64,000 bases of DNA, taken from Paragordius varius. Its lineage: Eukaryota; Nematomorpha. A program made the translations under genes and the position numbers. Below, one piece after another: positions 48,881 through 61,424 of this stretch. Numbering within the stretch: the stretch's first letter is position 1; every line of letters starts with the position of its first letter. A model generated the notes under the pieces. The model was not told where the DNA came from, made no database searches, and worked only from the letters and a program-made list of their open reading frames with translations. Where the stretch lies: assembly GCA_964247055.1 (NCBI GenBank), contig OZ176051.1, positions 5,270,001 to 5,334,000 of the forward strand, written 5' to 3'.

Positions 48881-49562
48881 TAGGGTTGTGCATTTGACTG
48901 CTTTTTTTAAAAAGTCCGGTCAGACCCAGTCAGACCACGGTCATTACCACTTTTTACTTAAGTAAATATCATGCGATACTGGACTTTGAAAATAATGTTC
49001 GTACGAACTTGCGTTTCACTAATAATGTCAAGTTTTTTCTAAAATTTATATTTTTTAATATTTATTATTTACAAATATTTTAAATAAATTTAATCAAGAA
49101 GTTTGCTTTCAAATAATTTTACCACATTTTGTGGCCTTTTGAATCTTAAAATACAGAGCTTTTAATACTGGATATTTCAAATAAAATTTATCTAGTTTGT
49201 TTTAAACTTTCTTTCATCATTGAAATATCCAATTATAAAATGTTTATTCAAAATATTGGTTCACATATATGGAATAATTGCATATTTTGCAAAGTGGATT
49301 GTTTTGTTTTTCGAAGTAACTGGAATGCTAATGTTATAACATGTTTAACAATTTTATATTGTTAAATAAGCATTTTTAAAAATTAATTTTTTTAAAAAAA
49401 AACATTTAAAAAAACAATAAGATTTTTTCTCTTCCAAAAAAAATACCAGCAAGTTTTCTAAATACAACTGTTTTAAATGACTGTGGTCAAAAATCAAATA
49501 GTCACTGACCCGGTCATGACCCGGTCAATTGACCGGGTCATGACTTGGTCAGCACAACCCTA
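48881..49562. mobile_element. hAT MITE, 682 bp, with perfect 8-bp target duplication
   Basis: Ends TAGGGTTGTGC and GCACAACCCTA; flanks GCTGCATA at 48873-48880 and 49563-49570. Subterminal regions carry repeated GGTCAGACC, CCGGTCA and TGACCGGGTCATGAC boxes, dense at the right end and plausible transposase-binding sites. No ORF. The intact duplication suggests a relatively young insertion. Confidence 0.85.
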
Positions 49563-51261
49563 GCTGCATACCATCCCAGTGGTTAACCCCCTAACCTACA
49601 CTATAATAAAATATAATTTTTTAAATAGTATTGTTTGATAGAAAAGGTGTTAGATAAACGCAAACTGTTAAAGCATAAACTAAAAATTTTAAGATTAAAA
49701 CGTTATTATGAAGTTGTCCTCCTTCTAATCAAATAAAATAGCTTATAAACACATAGATTAAATTACATTATATTTTATAAATTACCCATTTTATAAAAAT
49801 GTTACTGTAATTTCACAAGATTTAAATTGTAAAATTAAAATTGGATATTTGCCAAAATCAGTATTATTTGTTGTTGACAAAATATTTGGTTTTTATCATA
49901 TTGCATCAAGTATATAACTGATCAAATCATAACTGAGCTAAACCAAAAAGATTAAGTATATATAAAAAAATAGCTAGCTTTTACCATTCCTAATCAAACA
50001 TCTTGTGTCTAATTAATTATCTAAAATAATTAAACCAGATTTAATATATATTAATCATTGTTCGAGACTAATAAATATGTAAAACATCTTGTAATTCGTT
50101 CAGAGGGGCGATAACTTTTAAGTGAAACCATTTAAGTTAATTATAAACATTTGATTTAAATAATAACACTAATTGCGTTGTAACTCCAAATATTTTACTT
50201 TTCAGCTTGGGTTTAAAAGACTAGTGTCCTGAACTTTTTGAAGTTATTTTATTGTTTGTTACTTTTAATATAATAAATAGTTAATTGTTGATATTATTTA
50301 TAAAATTTAAGCCCAATATTCTTTTTTCAATTCGTATACAAGTATAATTTTATAATGTAATTATTTTTAATTCGTATCAAAATAAATACGTTAGTATATT
50401 AAACTTCGATACTTTTAAACAGCCAAAATATAGCTTAGTCTTAAACAAGCGTTTTATCTAACCTATTTTTGTTATACATAAAGGAAGCTGTAGATATTGC
50501 AAATGTTTTGGATATTTGACTTTTCAGCCACTTTTAAAATTTTCAAAAAATTCTGTTAATACATGAACAATTAGTCGTTATCCTAAGAATTTTTTTATAA
50601 AAGTTTTTAAAATTCTACCCTTAAAAAGTAGATAAACTATTTATCGTATTAAAAGTTTTCATGAGTGTTATATATAATATATGTAATTTATAAGACTCAA
50701 AAAAATTATTAAAAGTTGTGTAATGAGCCTTGCGTTTTTATTTATGCTACTAAATTATAAAATAAACATTATGAATTGTATTGATTGGGACAAGACAAAT
50801 TGATAATAACATTTCACTTTGAAAATAGCCTTAATGAGTAAAGATTATTCCTCTAAAGTAAGGTATGATGTGCAATCCAATAGCTATTGATATCAAATAA
50901 AATATTCTTATATATGTACAGAGGAGCGGTTTTACACGAATGGCTTCACTGGCCGCATTTAAATTATAATATATATTTAATTATTTTCAAACATAAGACT
51001 GTAAATTCAAACACAATATCATTTTTTTGTACGTTGGCAATTGGATAGACTTATGCGAAAAATTTCTTTAAGAAATATCAATTTTACTAAAATTTTGTAA
51101 GCATTTTATTTCAAGCTAACCGCGAAAACCGCATGTTGGATACCACCGTTCTAAACATTAGTTTGACCAATGTACGGTTCCTTCGTAGAAACATCTTCAA
51201 AAAATCATAAAGCTAGAAGCTATTTCGTATGTTCGGATATAAAGCGTTTTTGTATTTTAAG
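49563..51261. other. Intergenic or intronic, no gene supported
   Basis: Exon-like openings follow acceptors near 50920 (GAVLHEWLHWPHLNYNIYLI) and 51118 (NRENRMLDTTVLNISLTN). Phases can be chained to the exon pair at 51262-51524 only with a poor donor, so they are noted and not called. Confidence 0.35.
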
Positions 51262-51524
51262 ATTGTGTAATGATAGGGATAATGGCTTATGTATTTTCCC
51301 TGACTGGGGTCACACAGCAGCAGTACACTGTATTCAGGTATAAAAATTTATTAAAATACAGTTTATATCCCATTTGCACTTACTTGATCCGCATCCTTTA
51401 ACAGTTCAAGTTTTCCTTAAACAAAACTTTGCCAAACACTCATAACCACTTAAATTATGATTTACTTATCTTACAGAATTTTGATTTGAATAATATATTT
51501 AATCATCATCCCTATGAAATATAA
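51262..51524 (+). CDS. Possible 3' end of an unrecognised gene, two exons
   Basis: Acceptor TGTATTTTAAG opens an exon (51262-51337) reading LCNDRDNGLCIFPDWGHTAA then VHCIQ and closing on CAG/GTATAA. A 67-bp intron ends CCTTTAACAG, and the frame continues from 51405 with FKFSLNKTLPNTHNHLNYDL to a stop at 51522-51524. Both splice sites are reasonable and the phase matches, but another frame is also open, the exons are short, and no homologue or upstream exon is established. Confidence 0.3.
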
Positions 51525-52949
51525 ATTATTTATGTATAAATGTAGTTGGGTTTTTTAACAATCAAAAATTTATAACATTACTGAAAACAACTATCATTCA
51601 TTGAATATTTTATAAAATATTCTTATAGGAGATGTTTGAACACAATCAAAGACATAAAAATTCTTTGTTATTTATGTAAGCTTATTTAGCTGCATTTTTA
51701 ATCATTTTTAGCCCAAAATCTGATATTCTATCAGCATTAAAGACCAATTTTATTAGAGAGATATATAATTTAAATTACCCCAAACAAATATTCATATCTG
51801 TTATTGTTTGTTAAAATATCTATAATCATAAAATTTAAAGTAACATTAATAATATAAATAGTTTAATATTTATAACAATAAAATTATATTGATAAAAATA
51901 CAAATTGCAAACAAAAAATTTGGACTACCAATCGTTAGGAAAAATAATAATCAATCGGTTTTAGACTTGATGTCTAATTTGAAGTGAAATTATAAATCAA
52001 AGTGGAAACTCTACGCCTTAAAGAAAACTAAAAATATAACCATTTTTCAGTCAAACGCAGCATTTTTTCAAACAAATATAACAACTTTCCAAGCAATCGG
52101 CAGAAAAAAATGTTGCGCTTAATAATTATTAATTTTACTGAAAAATTATATTTGATAAATAGAATATATTATCATAAATTTTTGCAATATGGTGTTAAAA
52201 GTCGCATTTTATTGTGACATATTGTTCCGAGCACAGATTTATGATGGCTAATATGGTTTAAGGTTTTCTAAGAATTACAAATATGTTTTGATTTTTATAC
52301 ATATCAAATAGTTTACTAAAAGTAACAAATATTTTGCACTGAATATGTTTTATTTTAGGAATACCATTTTTAAAATCTAACTATTCGAGCAAAAAACAGA
52401 TTATAACATATCATACAACTCTAGCTCCGCAAAAGTGACTATAGGCATAATTACATAACCAAATGCAAAATTATAATCTCAAAAAAGATATGGGCCTGTT
52501 TTCACATTTCGCAAAGTAAAAAATTCAATGTGGCTTATACATTCATTGGTTTAAAATAAATTTATATCGGGTAAACAGTTGAAATTTTATTTTATTATAT
52601 AAAATGCATAAAACATTTACGATGCCAAATATATTCAATCCTTAATTTTATCTCCAGAATTAAAGTTCATAAAGACTTAATTTTAAAACGGAGTTTGGAC
52701 GTTAATTTTGTTAAAAAGCAGACTAATCGATTTTTTAATCCTATTAAAACTAACAATACAGATCCAACCATACAGATTTCGAAAAGCATATTAATTCCTA
52801 GCAGTCCAGGATATTAATTAGAATCACATTTTCAACTCAACAATTCCGTCGGGCAGCATTCAAGAAAGATTAACGTATAGATAATATATTGTTTAATTTT
52901 TACATAGACTATAAAAAATACAAACACAATATAACCACCATTTACATTA
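51525..52949. other. AT-rich stretch without recognised content
   Basis: No gene or repeat border seen. Confidence 0.4.
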
Positions 52950-53035
52950 CAGTATGTATTTTAATGGTTGCTTATTTCACACTATAGTTGAACATTTAGC
53001 AACACAGTAGGGTATGGAAACAACAACAAATTGAT
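52950..53035. mobile_element. One-ended copy of the Tc1/mariner MITE
   Basis: CAGTATGTATTTTAATGGTT and the following GCTTATTTCACA match the left end of the MITE at 13880-14056; the other arm is not visible. Confidence 0.6.
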
Positions 53036-53379
53036 GCCAAACACACCTTAAAATGATAATTACTCTGCCAATAATATTTTCAATCTATCCAACTAAAAAA
53101 ACAATTTAAAAAAGAAAAATAAATTGCATTTAGCATTTTTGCTAAGATTTTTGAAATAAAATATTTTTCCAAATTATAAAATTGATTTTATTTTGTTTTC
53201 TTAACTGCTTAAGAAATCACGGAGGGCGGCATGTTGTACACCTCTATTATAACATAAAATTATTGGATTCCAAACATTAGTGTAGCTATTCCTGAAAATT
53301 GCAATCCTTGTATTTAATTATACATATATATTAACACTTTATTTTTATTTTTTTTTGAAATTTTCCTCCTTAAACCAGT

Positions 53380-53795
53380 AAACAAACTAGTGATCTGAAA
53401 GTTGTTTTGGTAAAATCCACTTTTCCTGTATTAGAAAATAAACCTATAATCACAGTTTTATAACCTCTAGATTCTGTAATTCAGATAGTTCACACAATGA
53501 AAACCAGCAGCTTATATTAAAATGGGCTGGTGCAATATAAAAGCTTTCCAAATATTATTGATAATTTCCAACCATAAATACATGTATTTTGTCTGTTGTA
53601 TTCACGATATAAAAAATTAAGGAAAAAATGGCGGCGGAAAAGTTTGAGATGAAGATTTTTCCACTTTTATTTAAAAAAATATATATGCGCCTTAAAAGCC
53701 AAAGAAAGCACATTTTTAAATTTGGCCCAATGCCAAAACTATTTTAATATATTTTAAATTATAATTGGCCCTGGGATATAAAACTACCAAAGTTC
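53380..53795. repeat. Second copy of the 8500-9113 repeat family
   Basis: It shares the ordered blocks AAAAAATGGCG, AAAGTTTGAGATGA, a GCGCC-containing stretch and the end box CTGGGATATAAAACTACC with 8820-9113. Confidence 0.55.
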
Positions 53796-54329
53796 ATGAA
53801 ATATTGTATCAAATATTGATTCATACAACAAAAAGTTTTTTTTGTATTTCAATATCAATTTGTTTGAAATGAAGACCATTTTTATGTTAGGTGGATAGAT
53901 ATAATACAATTTGAAAACAGTTTGCTTTGGACCTTGAAAATTCACGCACAGTCCATAACTTAAAAATATTGACTTAACCGAATTTATCATGATAAAAATT
54001 GAGCATTTGCAATAAAATACTAGTTTTTACATACTACGTCTTTTATAAAACAAATAAAAAATATTGACTTTGGCAAAAATCCAAATGTCAAGAACATTTT
54101 TGACCGTAAAAATCAAATTATGTCAAATTTAATATTAAATTTGTATAATTTGTTAAATTTTTTTAATACAGCCAAAAATGAAAGAAAATTTTCAGCCTTG
54201 TAAAAACTAAAACCCTTAAATAAACAAAAATATTTTGAACAAATTAAACAAATTTACCAAGTTAATAATTTCTATATAAGGAGGCACATTTTTAATGATT
54301 TATAATTCACTTTTTTCTGATAAAATATC

Positions 54330-57194
54330 ATGAACCACATACTTGTTCTTGCTTCTCTGCTCATTGCTAATGTGCATTTGGTCGATTGTATGATAACAAA
54401 AAACATAGAGATTCAGGTGGGTACATCTGTATATGAAAGAGTTGTCAGTAAATTCAATGGGATGTCCAATGTCACCCTTCGGTTTTCTGGTAAAACTTTC
54501 GAATACACCAACATCACTTATTCAAGCCTGTTAGAAAAAAGTTTTACCGCTAAATATGCTTTGGTTGATGGGATGTATACAGTCCTAATAAATGGAACAA
54601 CAATTACTACCGGGAATATTGCTTTAATACGTAAGTTTATAAAAAACAAATTTATTTTATATAAGATAAGTGTTACAATTTTCCGCGATATTTGTTGGAG
54701 TAAATACAGCAGCTAATCACTTATTTCCCAAATCTTGTTTAAAAAGTGTATATAGAATATATATTCAAATTTTTTTTATATTTATTTATATCCTTTTATT
54801 GCCAAAATGCATATTCAAATTAAATTGGCACATCTTTCAAAAAATCGAATTGGCTTTAAAAATTTGAGCTTGTTTAAAATTGTGTGCTATATGACTAAAA
54901 ATACAACTACTTGACTAAAAATTATATAAAACTTTTAATTTTTTCTCATATTAGCTGTAACTGAAAGATACTCTATGTCGCCAGGTGGTAACGTTGATAT
55001 CTCATTCAAGCCTTTTGAATATTATTACTCTGATTGGATAATACAGGCAAAGTATATGGCTAAAGTTATCAACAAAAGTAATAATAAAACCAAAACATAT
55101 GAGCTATCAGCATTTGGATGGGTAATCCCAAGACTATACGGCCTTGATAATTTGGGAACATATGAATTTTACATCAATGGTTCCCTTATAAAAAATATCA
55201 TTTTTTCTTTAAGTCCCGTCACAGCATCTACTTATAATTCTTACAATAAACGCTTCGTTTATAATGACAACTGCTTCGCTCATTTTGAGGACCAATTATT
55301 AATAAACTCATGTCGGTTAGACTTAATCAACGAATTAAATCAAACTGTGCAAACGGGTATCGGAGGAATACAAATTAATCGCACCCTCGCTAAGAGTGAG
55401 AAATTCAGATTATACGCAAACAATGTGTTAATCCGTGAATGGAATATTAATCAAAAAGGTAAGGAAATATAACTTAATATTTAAATTTAATACATTCCAT
55501 AATTTATATTTTCTCCTCCTAATATTTCCATCAGTCATAAAATCAATTTTATTACATATATCCTTTTATCTAAATTTATTATTTTCATTTTTATTAACAT
55601 TATCGCTTAGATTTAGTCATAACAACCAACCCAAAGGATATGGCCCGAAGCAATGCCAATACTCAATTCGTAAGATTAAGTAAGAAAGCTTTTTCTTACA
55701 AAAATATATATAGCCCACCACGTTTTACTTGATAATTTTTTTGAGCTTTATACAAAATAAGTTTAATTTATCCACATGCAAATAACTTTTAGCGAAAAGT
55801 ACCATAAAATACTATCAATGTGATAGACCTACAAGCTTTTATACCCTCGGTTGGCAAAAGGACAAAACTGAAATCTTGAATTCCCTTTATGAATATGCTA
55901 CCGATATAAGGTCCTTTATGGAAGATAAAAGATTGGTATTAAGCGATCCCTTCTGGTCTATTTCGCACAAAATATTATATTTAATAAAAGGAGACTCCAT
56001 GCACGAAATCACATTACAACCACAAACTTGCCCAAACAGAACGCAAGGTATTATAAAATAAAATATAATAAAATATTTTTTATGCCGGTGGTAACTTAAA
56101 TCTGTTTAAGCTCTCACTCCTAACCTTATTAGACGCCACGGGTGTCTATAAAACGGATGTTTCAACTATTTATTACCGACATTTTGGGCATACACCCTTA
56201 CTCTAGGCGCTTTAGAGAGCTCTTATCCGATTTAATAGAAATTATTTTGTCGGGTTCTTGTCTTTTTTTCAACTAAATATGCGATTCCTGCGGATTAAAA
56301 ACTTTCGTGGAAATATTTCCGGTAAATATATGAGTATAAGTCGATATTTCTAGGTATCTGCTGCAAATTGTTAATAATGATTCAAATATAAATAATTTAT
56401 TTGGATTCGGTCATTTTAGGACACCTTTCGAGATTTAATTTACAAAGCCAAATATGTATAAGTTTTTTTAAGAAAGTGTCAAAGTAGTTTGTTTATTCCA
56501 TATAATTAACATGAAGTTGTTGGCTTTATAGAGCATTTACGTATAGGCCCATTTAAAAATAGAATGGATGTTTTTGCATTTAGTTCGGTGAAAACTATTG
56601 AGCCATCTAGCCCCTGTGTTCAGCGCCATTTAGCGTTTTTAACTTACTTGAATCGATTTTCATAAAAATATAACTTGTTGGACCAAATTATCTAATCTTT
56701 GGAATTAGATATGTGATAAGAAGAGAATGCTTTTAAAATATTGACTTTTGGGTACAGTTCGACCTTATGTATAAACGCTTCCGAAAAATCGAGTTAAGAT
56801 GGGAAAATTGTATCCCCTTTTAATTCATTAAAAACCATCAACTTTTATGACATAGTTAAAAACTATTTAAAAATATAATTCCAAAATCATTTTTTTGATC
56901 ATAAAAATTTTCTTTCCTTGCATATTCTTGCCTAAAATATATTGTTCATTTTAAAGTAAAAAAATTATTTTTCTAGATATTACCTGGGACAATAGGAAAA
57001 GCATCTGGGAACAAATCAAAGGATATCTTCTACCAACTCAGCAAACGACACAAGTTACAATAATTAAACCATCTTTTGGCAAAGGATTTTCTTGTGCACC
57101 TCATCGTTGTATAGGAGATTACTTGAAAGTTGGCGATAAGATACACATTATAAACAACTCATTGCGATTCAATGTGATTAAAGTCATAAATTAG
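54330..57194 (+). CDS. Secreted glycosylated 448-residue protein of unknown family, five exons
   Basis: Exons 54330-54630, 54955-55458, 55611-55679, 55793-56047 and 56977-57194 join in frame; all four introns are phase 1 with good GT-AG borders. Residues 1-20 (MNHILVLASLLIANVHLVDC) are a classic signal peptide, with no later membrane segment or GPI-like tail. Many N-glycosylation sequons occur (N47, N61, N88 and more in exons 2, 4 and 5). Residues ~22-100, ~101-188 and ~189-268 look like three related beta-rich, Ig-like units: the first two end in the similar pattern GMYTVLINGTTI and GTYEFYINGSLI, the third has KFRLYANNVLI. The second half (exons 4-5) has scattered Cys (QCDRP, TCPNRT, SCAPHRCIG) and ends in GDKIHIINNSLRFNVIKVIN. 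Phase-1 symmetric exons fit a modular extracellular protein. Function unknown; a surface, matrix or host-interaction role is inference. Confidence 0.75.
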
Positions 57195-57247
57195 TTTATT
57201 ATATTACGGTAACAAATAAATCATACAATATATTTATTTATGGATAA

Positions 57248-57574
57248 CTACTTGTGTATCATAGGTGTGAAATTATACGGACAAAATATACAAATATAAG
57301 GACAAATATTTTTTTCTAAAAGACAACCCTACTATTTGAAACCTAAATTTTTTTCAACATAAACAACTTCATTACATTTTCAAATGATATAATTGAGTGT
57401 ATTAATAATTTTTATAACCAATACCTACTTTGTATCCAAAACAATAGGTAATATCTAAACAAATTTCATTTGTAAAAATATGATTTTCCATTAGAAAAAA
57501 ATATTAGTCTTTTTTTAACTTTTTGTCCGTATAATTATTTTTACTGTACTTGTGTATCATAGGTGTGAAATTGG
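57248..57574. mobile_element. Tc1/mariner-like MITE with an aberrantly duplicated flank
   Basis: The core 57272-57548 has inverted ends: the left ATACGGACAAAATATAC, and the right, inverted, TACAGTAAAAATAATTATAC then GGACAAAAAG. The left tip is missing and replaced by CTTGTGTATCATAGGTGTG plus AAATT, a copy of the host DNA immediately right of the element (57550-57574). TA precedes the right flank as expected for mariner. About 277 bp; the same family as 61144-61424. Confidence 0.6.
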
Positions 57575-57599
57575 GCGGTATCTGTTCGGTTTTCGGTCA

Positions 57600-58387
57600 T
57601 ATAACTTTAAAGGGTCGATGGTGAGCTTTTAGATATATGAATTAGGCTTAGTCGATATATACATGCAAAATAAAGGAATAAACGGGATAAATCAACTAGC
57701 TCACTATCAATTTTTTTACACTTAATTCTCATAAATCAAAATGGCTAAAGTTTTTAGTTAACAATTAAAGGAAAAAATGGAAGGCACATTTACATCTATT
57801 TGACATATCCTTAACATTTTTTATTTTTAAAAACGTATTTCAGAGTTTACTTCAAAAACTAAGTTTTTGACAAATTTATATATGTAATAATTTTTTATAT
57901 TAGTTCTATTTTTGAGAAAACCGGCAGTGTGCATTCAAAACTATACGGGCTTTTATAAATATTTTATAATATACAGGTTGTAAAAAAATACGGGGACTAT
58001 ATAACTACCACCAATTTTTGCTAGTTAGTTTCCAAAATTCAATAAGAATTAAAAAAAAATTTCTCGTATTGTCCATTTTACTGGGAAAATTTAAGCTTTA
58101 GATTTTAATTCATGATATTCAGGTTTTTCACGGCCATACATATATCCATGCGGACCACCGTCTGCGCTTTGGACTCTGTTCTAAATGTTTAACATGTTTC
58201 AAAGCAAGCCGAAAAACGCTTTATATAAAAAAAGTTTGTTTTTGAAGATCGTTGGCTATAATCCTTCGTATTACATAAAATATATATACATGTATATAAC
58301 CGTAAAAATAGTTGGCTATCATAAAATATTTTTTTAAAAAAAATGGTAAAAGCAGGTTTATTTCAGCCCAAGATTATTGTATTAAAG
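57600..58387. other. Intergenic stretch
   Basis: Downstream of the secreted-protein gene; no gene recognised. Confidence 0.4.
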
Positions 58388-58640
58388 CAGGAGTGGCCAA
58401 CACGCAAATCGCGGTGCGCGGCCCTCCGTGAGTTTATATTCGACCCGCGAAAAATTTGAAATTCATAAATTATAAAAATATGCTCACAAAATCTTTTTAA
58501 ATAGGTCTATCCATTTGGCAAGAACTAAAAAATTGCTATATATTTTTACTTTTTTACGTTTAAAATCTAATAAATTCCTTATGAATACCCATATACATTT
58601 CGATTGCGGCCCGCGAAGCCATTTGTGTTGGACACCCCTA
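58388..58640. mobile_element. hAT MITE (Charlie-like ends), 253 bp
   Basis: Ends CAGGAGTGGCCAACACGC and, inverted, TAGGGGTGTCCAACACAAAT; subterminal GCGGTGCGCGGCC and GCGGCCCGCGAAG boxes. Flanks tattaaag (58380-58387) and atttaaag (58641-58648) agree at 6 of 8 positions. Non-coding. Confidence 0.65.
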
Positions 58641-58648
58641 ATTTAAAG

Positions 58649-60450
58649 ACTTAATAATTTTAGAATAATTTGGTAAAAATAACTCTAAAAGATAATGAAG
58701 TATTTAAAAAAAAATTATTATTTATATTAAGATTTGTAAATTGGGCTATTGTATTTTAATTAATATATTTTTTAGTATAGAAAAATTAGCGGCACCAAAT
58801 TATGGAAAAAAATCTTTTTTTAATTATGTTTTTCAAAATCAACTGTTCTTTTATGTTTAGTAGTTGTGACTTTGGTATTATTTTCATTTACTGATAACCC
58901 TATTTGTATGAGCCAGGAATTATATAAACAGTATTTTATGTGCCATTTTTCAAAATAAGATACTATCAAAATAATGTTAACATAAATTAAATAATTTAAA
59001 TAATATTTGGTGTTTTAGTTCCAGAAAAGTCAGAATGATTGTGTCGTTATGTCTGACATACTTTCACGAAAACAATCCTGTTGACTCATTGAATATTTAT
59101 AGGTTATAGTTCAACAGCTTTTATTTCTATTTTAAAATATTTATTAATATATAGATGAATAAATTGTTATTTGTCCTTGTCTAACGGGGAAGCTTTCGGA
59201 TATTACATGGGTAAAGTTGAAATATTTAATTAATACAAAATAAATATGATTGGTGATTTTTTAAATTATCAAGCAAATATATAATTAGGTGTAATTTTAA
59301 AACTTTGTGCGATTTTCAGTTAGTTATTAATTTGTGATTGATAGATTTATCCACAGCTAATTATAATTAATCGATAGGGTTTTTGCCCTGTGAAAAGATA
59401 ATTTAAAAAAAGCTTAAATCCTCCTACTAAAAACATAAAAATATTTCTTGTAAATGTTTTATAATTTTTTGTCACTTAAAATTGAATTATCTGAAATAAG
59501 GCAATTTTCTTTATATAATTAAATAAGTGAGAAGTTACATACCTTTCTGATAAATGTTGAACAAAAGAATAAGTGGGGAAAGTCAAATCATCGGTGGGAA
59601 TGAAATGTAAAAAATATTTCAAATTTATCTAATTTTATGCTTAGATAGGCAAAAAAAGCTACTAATATAATTATATGCTTACAATTGATTTGATTATGAT
59701 TAAATTCAAAATTCGGCGAAATAAGGTTGTTTTGAATACTTATATAACTCATTTTATTTACTGCTCTCTCATTAATAAAAATATATTTTTGCTTATATTT
59801 TCGTTCAATGAATTGCATTAATAGTTAATGTAGTGTATGTTTACTATTCGTTGTTTTTCAGTATCTACCTTTAAAATAAGGCTGTAAAAATGATATCAGT
59901 ATTTTTATAAGACTTTTTTAGGGTTCCGAAATTCATGTTTTTTAACGTTATTTAGATCCCGGCTCAATCCAAAAAGGGGATTTTAAGAGAAATAGTGATG
60001 GTTTCAAACATCCTTTTTTGTTGCACACATTTTAGGTCCGCCGTGTATTTTGAAAAGCTTTTGATTCCAATTTGGCTCCAATAATTATAATTTTTTAGTT
60101 TCTCAAACGTAATTAATAGTATAATATATAAAATTAATAAAATAATAGGCTATTCCCGCATTCTAAAAATATAGTTGATAAAAACAATATTAATGCGTAG
60201 TGTAATGTTATTACATTTAAATTTAAACTCTACATGTATTACTTAAAATTAGAAATCTAATATTAAATGCGGATATCCCTCCTACCCCTGATTCAAATTA
60301 CCATAATTTATTGCAATGAATATGTTAAATTTATATGTTACGGAGGTTGCCAAATTTCATAAAAAAAAGTAAATAATACTAATACCAATTTATTCGATTT
60401 ATAATATTCCTTACGAGCCCAATAAAGAATTATATAGTCTATTAGGTTTA
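58649..60450. other. Intergenic stretch, no gene supported
   Basis: An exon-like opening after a good acceptor at 59018 (FQKSQNDCVVMSDILSRKQS) and a minus-strand open stretch at 59588-59818 were seen, but neither has supporting context. Confidence 0.4.
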
Positions 60451-60690
60451 TTACATATTATGTTTTTTTGCAATGGAACTAACTTCACTGGATGTTAGTG
60501 AATAACGGTTACAATATATAACATTGCTATTGGCATCAATATGCATAGCTTTGCATCCAATATCATCATTGCAGTAATATGGAGAGCAATCAACGTTATC
60601 GTACCCAGGGCAATGGTGAAGGGCACACGGATCGCATATCATTTTATAACCACGTCCTGGCCCACAACTTATGGCGTCCGAAACGTTAAA
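60451..60690 (-). CDS. Last exon of a cysteine-rich extracellular protein
   Basis: On the minus strand, acceptor TTATTTGTTAG is followed by an open phase-0 exon reading FNVSDAISCGPGRGYKMICD, then PCALHHCPGYDNVDCSPYYC, and a stop near 60451 (79 residues). The spacing C..C..C....C....C...C....GCKA....D.....YC resembles the 'DPC..hkC.....C..nyCgGC.a.f.d..G..v.C' module of invertebrate secreted proteins. Eight or more Cys in so short a stretch point to an extracellular, disulphide-bonded domain. The upstream exons should lie at higher coordinates; a candidate with LECPNYFVNSCPLRL near 62400-62450 is too weak to call. The function is unknown. Confidence 0.6.
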   Translation of the reverse strand, partial: FNVSDAISCGPGRGYKMICDPCALHHCPGYDNVDCSPYYCNDDIGCKAMHIDANSNVIYCNRYSLTSSEVSSIAKKHNM

Positions 60691-61143
60691 CTAACAAATA
60701 AGATTGTGAAATGTTTGTTGTATGGACAAAATGTAATAACTTAAGGACACAACAATGTTTGTCAACTTTGATTTTTTGAAATATATAACCTATGGTTTTA
60801 GGTTGTCGCAAAATAACGAAAAGATGTGTAAATTAGTAACACTCACAAAATTACATATTCCAAAAATGTAAAAATATAGTTTATGTGGGAAATACCAAAA
60901 TTTAAAAAGCAACGTTGGTTCAAAAATATTTGTAAAGTATTTTTTACATTTTGTCTGCTTAATTTCAATTTTTACTAAATATGATGTATGTACATGATAC
61001 CTTATAAATATAAAATAGTAAAAAATAGTTGATATGGGACCGACCTGTTTTTCAGACGGCCTTGCGTGGTTACTATATGCACTAAAAGATGATAATTATT
61101 ATTGTTACTTTAAATAGCCATTACATATATAATTTTATATATA

Positions 61144-61424
61144 CAGTAAAAATTGAAATTACACAGACAAAACATAAAAATCAAAAGTTAAATATAAATT
61201 TTTAAAAACCATATATCTTGAACTGTAGTTTTTTTTAATATAACTCATTTTTTAAGGTTGCAAAAGTGAATTTAAAGAAGTAAATTGTTTATATACTAAC
61301 TTATCCGATATTGTATTTAATTTAAATACGTGTGGGAAAGTATAAAAAAAGCAACGGTCTCATGAAAAAATATATTTGTCTTTATGGTTTTACGAGTTGT
61401 CTGTATAATTTTAATTTTTAATAT
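61144..61424. mobile_element. Tc1/mariner-like MITE, decayed
   Basis: The left end CAGTAAAAATTGAAATTACA then CAGACAAAAC, the right end inverted TAAAAATTAAAATTATACAG then ACAA. The same length and ends as 57272-57548. The right tip is eroded. Confidence 0.55.
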
